A DNA stretch of 64,000 nucleotides from Acanthopleura granulata (Eukaryota; Mollusca; Polyplacophora; Chitonida; Chitonidae). This document shows, in pieces, positions 12,125 to 21,987 of the stretch. The position numbers and the translations under genes are program-made. The notes below the pieces were generated by a model that was not told where the DNA came from, did no database searches, and worked only from the letters and a program-made list of their open reading frames with translations. The stretch lies in the NCBI GenBank assembly GCA_016165875.1, contig JABBOT010000001.1:38686153-38750152 (forward strand), written 5' to 3'. Each line of letters opens with the position of its first letter. Position 1 is the first letter of the stretch.

Positions 12125-13281
12125 ATTTATCATAAAATAGTTTATTTGATAGCACCAAGAAATCAACAATCAACAGTAAGGTACATAACAATTTGTCAAC
12201 AAAAGATAAAATATATCCATTTACACTAATGGATGTCCATATCTTGAAATAAATTAGATTTTATACATGTGAAAATGGCACTGTGACACCAATTGACAAA
12301 ATTTATGCAAATACATGGAAAGTATTAAACAGTATCAACTTATTATTAAGAAGGGTGCCAAGGTAAGAAACAATGAGGATGAGCTTTTTGCTGTATTCAA
12401 AGTGTAATACACATGTATGAAAAATATCACTGATCAAAACCATAAATGTTTTAATGTTTCATGGCTGTAGACAACCACAACAGTCAAAATAACTGTTGAT
12501 CAATCTTTGTTTTCAGTTCTGACATTTGCAGCCTATCCCATCTTACTATCCCACTTACCAGAACAGACACATACATGGATTCATTGTTCCTCTAAATCAT
12601 GGCAACTAGCATAAAATATACAGAACAAACGATCTGTGATACCTAGAATTAGCTGTGGGGCCTGTTTCAGAATGCTATTTTGGTTTGAAGTCCAAATCTT
12701 CTTCACATAACAAAAGTATTTGAAGATGGATGCTCAAACTTGGCTGAAATTGTACCACCTCAGCATAGTCACAGCAGTCACAATTTTATTACTTTTTATG
12801 CATACATTTGAGGGTTTAATTTGGACCACAAGTTTAGGCAGAAGCTCAGAATTGCTTTGGTCTGAAGTAATGAGTAACAAGTTTAAATTTTCATAGCAGT
12901 ATTTATGCAGTGCTGTAAACACTTCAGGGAAATGCCATTCAAATGTACAAAGAACATAAATTCAACAACTGATGATGATGACATGTTACAGGAACATAAA
13001 ATCTACAATTCATGATGACATGTTGCCTGAACATAAAATCTACAATTCATGATCACATGTTGACTGCACATAAAATCTACAATTCATGATGACATGTTGC
13101 CTGAACATAAAATCTACAATTCATGATCACATGTTACATGAACATAAAATCTACAATTCATGATCACATGTTACATGAACATAAAATCTACAATTCGTGA
13201 TCACATGTTGACTGCACATAAAATCTACAATTCATGATGACATGTTGCCTGCACATAAAATCTGCAATTCATGATGACATG
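12125..13281 (-). other. Probable 3' UTR of the minus-strand heparanase gene
   Basis: Downstream of the stop codon at 13282-13284, the minus strand has AATAAA at 12785-12790 and again at 12141-12146. The second is followed by an AT-rich end typical of a cleavage site. The first 290 bp are a 37-bp minisatellite. The transcript end cannot be fixed from sequence alone. Confidence 0.4.
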
Positions 13282-13290
13282 TTACATGCA
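12990..13290. repeat. 37-bp minisatellite overlapping the heparanase stop codon
   Basis: ACATAAAATCTACAATTCAT recurs at 12994, 13031, 13068, 13105, 13142, 13179, 13216 and 13253: eight copies with exactly 37-bp spacing. The array runs into the last codons of the minus-strand heparanase gene. The CATGTAACATG that carries its stop codon also occurs inside several units. Confidence 0.9.
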
Positions 13291-16200
13291 AACAGTTAAA
13301 TTAGCATCAGGAATAACCACAAATCCAAAAGTCAAGGCTTTCATGAGGACAGGGTTCCCAGAGGGCTGTGTCTGAGGCTCTAGCCTGGGGAGTTCACTGT
13401 CACTGACCATCTCCAATACCTGGCCGTTCAGTCTGACACTTCTGAAATACAAGATGAATATCAAAGAAACAGACTTGAAACAGTTGACGTGGCAAACAGA
13501 CTGGAGCCATAATTCTCTGGAATTTGGTAATTTGACGGCAGGAATTTAGATAAAAGCAACATCTGCAAATAATATGACTATCTCCAGAACCTGTCTGTTC
13601 AGACTCCCACTTCTCAAGTACAAAACACACCTTAGCCTTCGCTACATTACAATGAAATGTCTCATTTTTACAGATTTTCATGCATTTATTCCACACAGAG
13701 TGCTAAACTAAAACAAAACAACATGAGTCCTTTCTGACAAAATACTTGTACTTATGACGCTACAGTACATTATACCTATAATTTCATGGAATTTTTCAGC
13801 AACTGTAAAAGCCTGTGAACACAAACATCTAAAATTTTAAGTGATTTACAGTTAATTAGACATTCCTATAAATGTGACTTTTTCACCAACCAATCATGCC
13901 TCTACACTAATGTTCATACAGCAAGGGTTGGTGAAAAATCCCATGACATTATAGAGAATTTACTGTACATTTACTTACTTTTTCAATTTTTTTTTTTCTT
14001 TTTGTTTTTTTTTACAAAACTGCAGTTATAGAATTGAAATCTGTGATAAGAATTTCCACTTTTATTTTCCTCTAATATGCTCTTATGAACATAGATTAGC
14101 TATTCCTACACTACAGGCAATACAAGGTTTGGGATGGAAAAAAAAACCCAGCAAAATTGTACAAAAATTAAGTATCAAAAGTAGTTTCAGATAAAAAATT
14201 TGGAAGTTTTGCCACTTAATTTTTTATTTCACTCCAGATCTGCAGGGCTTATAACCAGACTGGTACTTATTTATTCTGATTTATTTAATTGTTGTTAAAT
14301 GTTGTTAAAAGTCCACAAAACAATGGTCTCTGATTGACTGAAATAGTCACATCTTCACTCCTGATACAAGCCATGGGTCAAGTTTCCCACGTGGTCAGCC
14401 GATGACATTGGCAATTCTCACAGCAAAAGGAACAGAAACTACATGTGCATGTGTGGCTCAGTGGAAATGTTAAGAAACAAAACACGGGGAGTGGTAAAGA
14501 CTAGGGCTGTGTCTCGGTTGGCAGCTCACCCACTTTTACGAAGTTTATTGTGAAAATGGCATTCTTCAATGAGCTGAAGTCACTCTACCATGTGACAGCT
14601 CCCTGGTTTTTACTTCTGCCAAAACAAGCTGGGAGTGATAATAAACCAACATGTGAGCCCACTGGACAAATTGTTGAAGAAGGTCCAGGTCACAACAACA
14701 ACAATGTTGATATCACACTCAGACATGGAACAGGAGCCACAGGAATACAAAATTTCATTTGAATGTTTATTTTGCTCTTCCGAGGAAATGAGCTGTGTCT
14801 ATGGTACATAAAACTCTGGCCACCCACAGGGAAAAGTTTCAGAATCAAATTCTATGTATAGGTATAAAATGTAATCCACACATTAAACATATATATCAGC
14901 GTAACTATATCCACCTACAGTAAGATCTGATCAGGTACATGCACTATCTCCTTAGGGATTAAGTGAAGCTGTTGACACCACTCTTATACAGTAATTTTTG
15001 TATAATATTAAAAATATTAAAAGTAAACCATATAACTTTGTCCTTTATTTTCAGTGAATTATATCTGGGATTATTATATGTATACAATAGTCTCAGATTA
15101 TATATAGCAGTACAAGATTGGTTACAACGCTGAAACCACTCTCCTGTTCGTTGTATTCCGCAACATAGTTCTGATGTGCCCAAATTCATGTACTCTATAG
15201 GCCTGTAGGTATGTTAATGTCAACAAAATTGCCTAACATTCCTGACAAGTCACACAATACAGCTGGACTCTTTTTACCTTTTGCGACAAAAGAGTTTGAA
15301 CTCAAAACTCCCCTATTGCTGTCTATCTCTTATTGTCACCAAGGTTCCCAAATTAACTGTGAATATCAGCTAGGGATTTACCTTGAAAATACACCTGCTG
15401 CCCCGTCTGGTGTGAGCAGATACAGGTGAAGTTCAGGGCTCTGGAACTGGGGGAGATTCACCTCCACAGCTGTGTGGTACAAGTTCAGAACGTACAGAGT
15501 TACTGCCCCTGGATGGTATATGGATCTGAGAAAAAGAGAGTAAATATGATAAATTAGACGAGCTCAGAATGTACAGAGTAACTGCCCCTGGATGGTATGC
15601 GGATCTGAGAAAAAGAGAGTAAATATGATAAATTAGACGAGCTCAGAACTTACGGAGTTACTGCCCCTGGATGGTATACAGATATGATAAATTAGACACA
15701 TTCAGAATGTACAGAGTAACTGACCTTGGATCGTATGAGGATCTGAGAAAAAGAGAAGAAACATGACTTAGGTGGTATTATGATACAATTCAGAACCTCA
15801 GAATATTTATCTCGTCAAGACTGAAATAAAGACTCTCTTCCCTGAAGTGAAATCAACAACTGAGCTAATTCCATTGTTTTTTCTCCTTTTATCTGTGTAC
15901 AGCCAGCTATTTTTCAGTTGATACTTGTGTGGTTGTCCAAAACATACCAATACCGCTACTGCACCTCTGAACTACAGAATGCACCTCCAGTATCAACACA
16001 GGTTATGAATCCATTCACAAAGACGTCCTTTGACAACAAAGTCCTGGGCCTTTCACTTTCACTTTCACTTTCGCAAAACTTCCTAAATCAATTTCTGGTA
16101 ACTTTTCCCACAAATCATGTGCCCTTGTGGAATCTATAATGTAAACAATGTCCTTTACGAAGAAAGTTATGAGAAAAAGTTAAGAAAAAAGTGACTTAGG

Positions 16201-19200
16201 AAGTTTTGTGTAAGTGGCCCCAGATCTTAGAGACAGCAATCCTTGTGGTACAGCATACCTGTTTTGGATTAGGGTGCAATGAGCATACACCCGGACCCAC
16301 TGTGAAATGTTGTCAGTGTTCACCTGAAGAACTTGCTGACCCACAAGCCTCTTGTAAAGTAACATCAACCAGTAATCCTGTCAACAAAGCAGAGAAAAGC
16401 AAGATACTAGCAAGTGTATTGTGCGATCCCCTCCTCCCTCCCAGCACCCAATGCACTTAACTTTTTCAAAGAGTTCACTTTTTCAAATTCTCAAAAGAAA
16501 CCAAACTGAAACTATCACACTATTAAAAAATATATGAATAAACATATGCAAAAATAGTGCAGACAATATAAAATACCAAACAGAGCAAGCTCTTATACAT
16601 CGATGAGAACAGCTTGGTACACAACCGATTTATAGGAGAATACAAATGATAGATACACAATGGAGTGAATGACAGTTCAGTTACAGCAACTTTCCTGCAG
16701 GCTGCACACGTACATTTCACTCAGAAACCTCTGAGATCATCCCTGAAAAACTATTTGTTGGGTGTAACCTGATCCTAAGAGAAAACATAGAGTCAGTAAG
16801 TAGGCAACACCATTTTTTTTTAATCTGGCTCTTGAAAAATCATAGGGGTTTTAAAGAAATCAACATGGAGAGGAAAGTAAAAAAAAAACTTTTAACAAAT
16901 ACCAATAAAAACTTCTGAGTACAGTCCTTTCTTCGAGAGTCCGTCATCTTATCCCCAACGAACATATTTTTAAGGGTGGCCTCACTCAAAAACTGCAGCC
17001 AAAATATGCAACCACACTGGTCTAGGGCCTGACTATCTTTAACCATCTGAGGCATGAAGGCCATTGGGATTATAAAGAGACACACTGATGTGGTTCCAAT
17101 GTCAGCATGGATATTAAGGCGTTCCTGACACTTTGCCATCGTACTGATGGATGATCAGACTACTTACTGGGAATGGAGTATAGTCCAGGCGGTCTATCAT
17201 TGCATAGTTCCCCTTGTAGAAAGACTGTCTGATGACCACATCTACCCCACTAACTGCTGATAACCCCATCCTGTCCAACCACCTGTAAACAGGAAATTTT
17301 AATAATGAAAATTAATTTTAAAAATTCAAAATATGCAGCATTACTGTGTCTCTTGTCTGTATCTTACCACAGAGTTGGTGTCTCTTTTCAAAGCATTATT
17401 ATTAACTCATTTTACATCAGTTTAGTTTCCAATACATATATACAGAGGATCCTCTGAGGCTACTTACATGAAACCAGCTATGTATCCGTCAGACATGTCA
17501 GGGGTTCCTCTGAGGCTACTTCTGTGAAGCCAGCTATGTATCTGTCAGATATGTCAGGGGCTCCTCTGAGACTACTTACATGAAGCCAGCTATGTATCCG
17601 TCAGATATGTCAGGAGCTCCTCTGAGACTACTTACGTGAAGCCAGCTATGTATCCGTCAAATATGTCAGGAGCTCCTCTGAGACTACTTACGTGAAGCCA
17701 GCTATGTATCTGTCAGATATGTCAGGTGCTCCTCTGAGACTACTTACATGAAGCCAGCTATGTATCTGTCAGATATAGCAGGGGTTCCTCTGAGACTACT
17801 TAATTGAAGCCAAGTATGTTTCTGTCAGATATGTCAGGCGCTCCTCCGAGCCTACTTACATGAAACCAGCTATGTATCTGTCAGATATGTCAGGAGCTCC
17901 TCTGCCAGATGATGATCCCGCCTCCCCAAGCCATAGGCGCTTCCCACCAGGTGAGGTGGAATTGAGGATGGACTGAGCCAGTGTTATCTGCCCCTTCAGA
18001 CTGTCCAGTATTGTCGGGTCTACATAGTCCTCGGCTGTGGCTGTCTGGCTTCTCACATAGTAACTGCCAAAAGGAAATCCAGTTTATGTATTCATTTCAT
18101 TGGTCTTTAATGCCATACTCAACAACCGTTTACTTCTACGATGGTAGTAAAGCGAGTGGTGTGAGAAAATAGGAGTAAATAAAGTAAAGTAACTGAATAT
18201 CAAAAGAAGGCAATGCTATGATTACAAAAAAATATCAAACCTTCCCCAAACGATTTTGTGCCTGTATTCTACTCAAGTTATCTCCCCTTGTGTGTTGTCT
18301 CTCTCTTTGCAGCTTGTTTGTAAAGTAAATATTCGAATAATGACAGTTTGCTCACAGCTAGCAATTTAGTCCCAGTGATCTGTCCTTTTATATTTGACCG
18401 TTTTTCGGTACAATACAACTTAAGGTGCCTGCTGTGGGATGGGATACGATGAATTGTCAGCTCTTGATGGTTGATATTCAACTCGTGCTCTGCACCTGTT
18501 AAACATCAACTGTCTAGACCTGACAATTCCTAATTTGCCACCTCACAACATACACCACCTGTACATGTCTGGATATTAATACAAATATATCTGATAAGAA
18601 CTTTTAAAATATAAATCCTAAATATACATCTAAAATACTCACTGATGGAAGGTGACAACATCCACAAACTGAGCACCTGTACTGAGAAACCTGTATAACA
18701 GGGGACAGTTATATGTACAGTTATTCAAGGGTAAAAATAAAAGTGCTTCAAGACTAATTCACTTGATTGAAAATTGTGTGGTTTCTAAAAACATACCAGT
18801 GACACTGTGAAATCGCTTTTGCATGAAAACTTGAATTATATACACGTATCTGTAATTTTAAAAACATCCGGACTGTGACCAATCCCTTCTCTTCAGAATG
18901 TTATATATGAGTAAATAAACCAGCATTAACCTGTGGACCGTTTCGCAGTGTTAATGCCTCAAAATAAATCCACGTTTCGTGACAAGTGAAAAGCCACCAG
19001 CACTGACATGACTAACACCACTGTTAACATCAACACTGAAGCCACTGTTCACACCAACACAACTGTTTACAGCAACACTGACACTGCTGTAAACACCAAA
19101 CACCACTGTCAACACCAACTCTGACACCACTGTCGACATCAATACTGACACCACTGTTAAAACAGACACCACTGTGGATAATGTCAAACATTCTCCTTTC

Positions 19201-21530
19201 TCACTCTCTCATGTTCTACCACAATAAATGATACCCAAAAGAATGCAACTTTTGCTCTCACTGAAGACTTAGTGAACAAGAACCTTACTCTTTTAAATAA
19301 TCCACACTACTGATTGACAGCTTGTCTGAATTATCTGTTTTGATAGGCCTTGTCACATCTGGACCAATCAGAAGACTCGTTCTATAAGAAGGTATGGTTT
19401 GCATGAGTCTTCTCAGAAGACCAAAATCTTGTGCTGCATGGCTTGGATCCACACTTCTGTTAAACACATGCTGGAACAAATCAGGCTCTAAAAAGATTAG
19501 AGGAAAATGAACATAGCAATACTTCAGTATTGTGCAACCTAATCCGTCATCAACAAGACAACTAAAAAATATATCTGAAAGTGTCCTTTATAATTACTTT
19601 AGAATTTTGTCATGCTGTTATTCTGAGATAGGGTTCCTGAATTTTATTAAGTTGAGTTTTTCTACTTGTAAGGTCACCAACAGAATAAATCATTCTGAAA
19701 GTTCACGAGGGTTATGTCTATTCATGCACATAACTGAAATATCCCAACATTAAATATTGAGAGGTTAAAAAAAAATCATTGTAATTGACATCACATTAAA
19801 AATCTTATCACTTGGAAAAAAAAAATAAGTGTAACTTCAACAGCTCTTCTTTCAATGTTCTGATTTCTTTTCAGCATTTTGCTAGTCAGTTTGCATGTAT
19901 ATGTCCAAGGTTAAGTTATTCTGAATGCACTGCAAAGAGACAGGTTAAAAAGCCAACTTACATCGCTAAATACCCACCTACATGTATTATTACGCAAAAA
20001 GCTCAGTGACCCTACCATTTCCCAACTCCAAGTGCATCTGGTATCCTTTCTGGTCAGAGTATTTCATCAGAGCCTCAGCATTAGATGGGTCCCAGGCTGA
20101 GCCATTTCGTAACAACAAGTTCAGTCCAAACACAAGGCGCCACCCAACAGCAGATATAAACTTGTTGATCTTGTCCCATTCTACAAAAGAAGTTCAAATG
20201 GAAGATGTGCATCATGGAAATTGGTTAACCATATTTTTCCGTTTCTCTATGTTATGCAAACCAAACCTATTTAATTTACCCTGTGTATCCTACAGTTCAG
20301 GTTCATAACAAAATATCAGCTCCCACACCTTTTTCAACACCTGGGATTTGATAAGTTTCACTCACCTGTAATGCATCTTTGTTTAATATTAGAATTAATA
20401 TTTTTGTCTACAGTTTTGTATTTGCTTGAAAAAAAAAGCCTGCTGTTTAGTTTGCCATATATATGTCTATATGTGGAATATGTGGAAACAATTTTGGGCA
20501 GGTAATAAACTTAATATTGCAACACCTTGCCTGGTGACATCATTTGAAAACCATCCGTTAAGTCAACAGTTTATGCTGTACAAACAGACTTAACAGAGCT
20601 TCTTTAGACATGAAGAATAGTTCATACCTGCTCCAGTAAAGCCACTAGACTGTTTAGAGCCACGTCCTGCCTGCTTCAGGTCACTTTCAAACACTAGCCT
20701 ATCTTCATCTGTACCACCAAACCTTACATAACATGATCCCAGTGCTTTGGCCAGAGTGAGCAACTTAATACAGCTGTCATGTACAAGAACAGACAGGCCA
20801 CATTAGTAAAACCTCTAGCACTTTAATCATTTGGTTATCCTATAACAATATATGTAGTGTAATTTCTTCAACTAGCCCAAAGTGGTCAACAAACACATGC
20901 CCAAAGTTTATATTAAAATTTTCTATTGAAGAAAATCTTTTGTTTTTCATAGGCAAAGAACAGTTGATCAGAGCCTTTAACGTGTATGGGACAACAATGA
21001 AAATGTGCTTGAAATGACAAGTTATAAGTTTGCTTCACTGAAAGGTTATGGCGGATACACTGGACAGTACAATCTATTTCATGACTACAGACCTGGTTTA
21101 TTGCATTTATTTTAAATATCGCACATCGAGATGAACTAATTATACATACACATGTTTGATAAGTTTGTTTACACCAGTAATGGTACATGTATTTTAATAT
21201 ATGCATGACCATGTGATATAATTACTAGTACCTTGTGTTGAAATATTGCAGTTGCTCCAGAATAAGAGATGCATCTATGCCAACGCTTGCATAACGGGCA
21301 TCTGTAATGTGAAGTATTGTACCCTCCCTGACAAAAGCTGACACGCTGGTGGAGCTACCATATACTACACTTCTGTTTCTTGATAAAAATGAATATGGGC
21401 GATACGTTTCAAATTCTGCCGCAGAACAGTCTTGAAACGACAGAATGGCCAGTACAAGAAGGCCAAGGCTCAGGGCCACCGGAATAGTTCGTGGTTTGCA
21501 TTGCACCGTATTATTCCTAAACCGGGACAT
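13282..21530 (-). CDS. HPSE: Heparanase-like GH79 endo-beta-glucuronidase (minus copy)
   Basis: Ten exons (5' to 3'): 21530-21232, 20773-20628, 20180-20016, 19487-19289, 18690-18643, 18063-17860, 17282-17168, 16377-16259, 15525-15382, 13441-13282. They sum to 1,599 nt, 532 aa plus stop, with GT-AG sites and consistent phases. The family cleaves heparan sulfate in lysosomes and extracellular matrix. A hydrophobic signal segment lies near residues 16-37. The proton-donor motif LELGNEP (Glu204) is split across intron 3; the nucleophile is Glu333 in [14 protein letters not shown] of exon 6, where the family's usual GGG loop has an Arg. A longer in-frame reading upstream of 21530 would need a TTG start, so ATG at 21530 is chosen. 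The region between the N-terminal segment and NEP is shorter than in vertebrate heparanase. Exons 6 and 9 and the stop codon adjoin tandem arrays. HPSE versus HPSE2 assignment is by active-site conservation. Confidence 0.9.
15221..15316 (+). repeat. Dispersed repeat copy in heparanase intron 9
   Basis: Third copy of the repeat that forms the inverted pair at 4277-4652, sharing CTTTTTACCTTTTGCGACAA and AACTCAAAACTCCCC. It ends about 65 bp downstream (gene sense: inside the intron) of the exon 9 donor. Confidence 0.55.
15484..15760 (-). repeat. Tandem array of the exon 9 acceptor edge (79-bp unit, about 4 copies)
   Basis: GGATGGTAT recurs at 15511, 15590 and 15669, exactly 79 bp apart, and a diverged GGATCGTAT at 15728 after a 20-bp deletion. 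On the gene strand each unit contains intron sequence, the CTCTTTTTCTCAG acceptor and the first 42 nt of exon 9. The true exon start is 15525. Copies at about 15604 and 15742 keep an intact pyrimidine tract and AG; the third copy has lost it. Confidence 0.9.
16040..16075. repeat. TTTCAC microsatellite
   Basis: Four near-perfect copies of CTTTCA in intron 8 of the minus-strand heparanase gene. A simple repeat. Confidence 0.7.
17457..17904 (-). repeat. Eight-copy array of the exon 6 donor edge (56-bp unit)
   Basis: The GGTTTCAT/GGCTTCAT that ends exon 6 recurs with exact 56-bp spacing at 17469, 17525, 17581, 17637, 17693, 17749, 17805 and 17861 (plus-strand positions of the TGAA complement). 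Each unit holds the last 44 nt of exon 6 and the first 12 nt of intron 6. The copy at 17860 is the true exon end. GTAAGT is intact in six of eight copies; it is lost in the copies at 17525 and 17805. Extending the exon into the array meets TAA immediately after the Met codon. Confidence 0.95.
18985..19170. repeat. Degenerate ACACCACTGTTAACA minisatellite
   Basis: Irregular repeats of ACACCACTGT(T/C)AACA(C/T)CAAC in intron 4 of the minus-strand heparanase gene. Their translation gives a spurious Val/Ser-rich frame. No fixed period. Confidence 0.7.
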
Positions 21531-21987
21531 TCTCAATCACATTATATAGGCTACATAAACGTCAAGGCGTTGTTGTTGCAATCAAATGAGTTTCACAAGA
21601 AGATGCGGGCTAATCGGCTATGACTGCATTCGAGCACATGTATTTTGGGTTACTCTGTTTCTAGACTGACAACTAATGATTCTCCAAACTTTCAGTTCAA
21701 ATCTGGATTAAGAACAGACTGACTCCAATCTTCCTCCCACGCTCTAATAACACTTGCTGTCCACCCCAAAAGAACAGCTGACTGGCGACTTCCGTCGTGG
21801 TGTCACGTGATATCCATGTGATTTGGGAAAATGAAAGCATGGGAAGGAGCACTCCGGGCAGGCTTGACTGTGGTTGATGATTTCAGATGATTTCAACAAA
21901 AGTAATGGGAGCGTCACATGGAGCGTTTTCGTGAAAAGAATATGACGCGTGTCTTAGGCCGCCAGTAGACAACAACAACACTGCAAA
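21531..21987. promoter_or_regulatory. Shared bidirectional promoter region of the heparanase pair
   Basis: The 457 bp between the two ATGs must contain both 5' UTRs and both promoters. GTCACGTGAT at 21802-21811 is an E-box of the CLEAR type bound by TFEB/MITF factors at lysosomal genes, fitting a lysosomal hydrolase pair. No TATA box stands out near either start. The E-box lies 272 bp from one ATG and 177 bp from the other. Confidence 0.55.

Noticed and set aside
12990..13290. CRISPR-like array of 37-bp units
   Set aside because: The units are contiguous without unique spacers, in a eukaryotic intron/exon context. It is a minisatellite.
18951..19187. Val/Ser-rich 78-codon minus-strand frame
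   Set aside because: It comes from a degenerate ACACCACTGT repeat inside intron 4 of the minus heparanase gene.
21531..21536. Upstream start for the minus heparanase at 21536
   Set aside because: The codon there is TTG; the ATG at 21530 is the first standard start and leaves a normal signal peptide.
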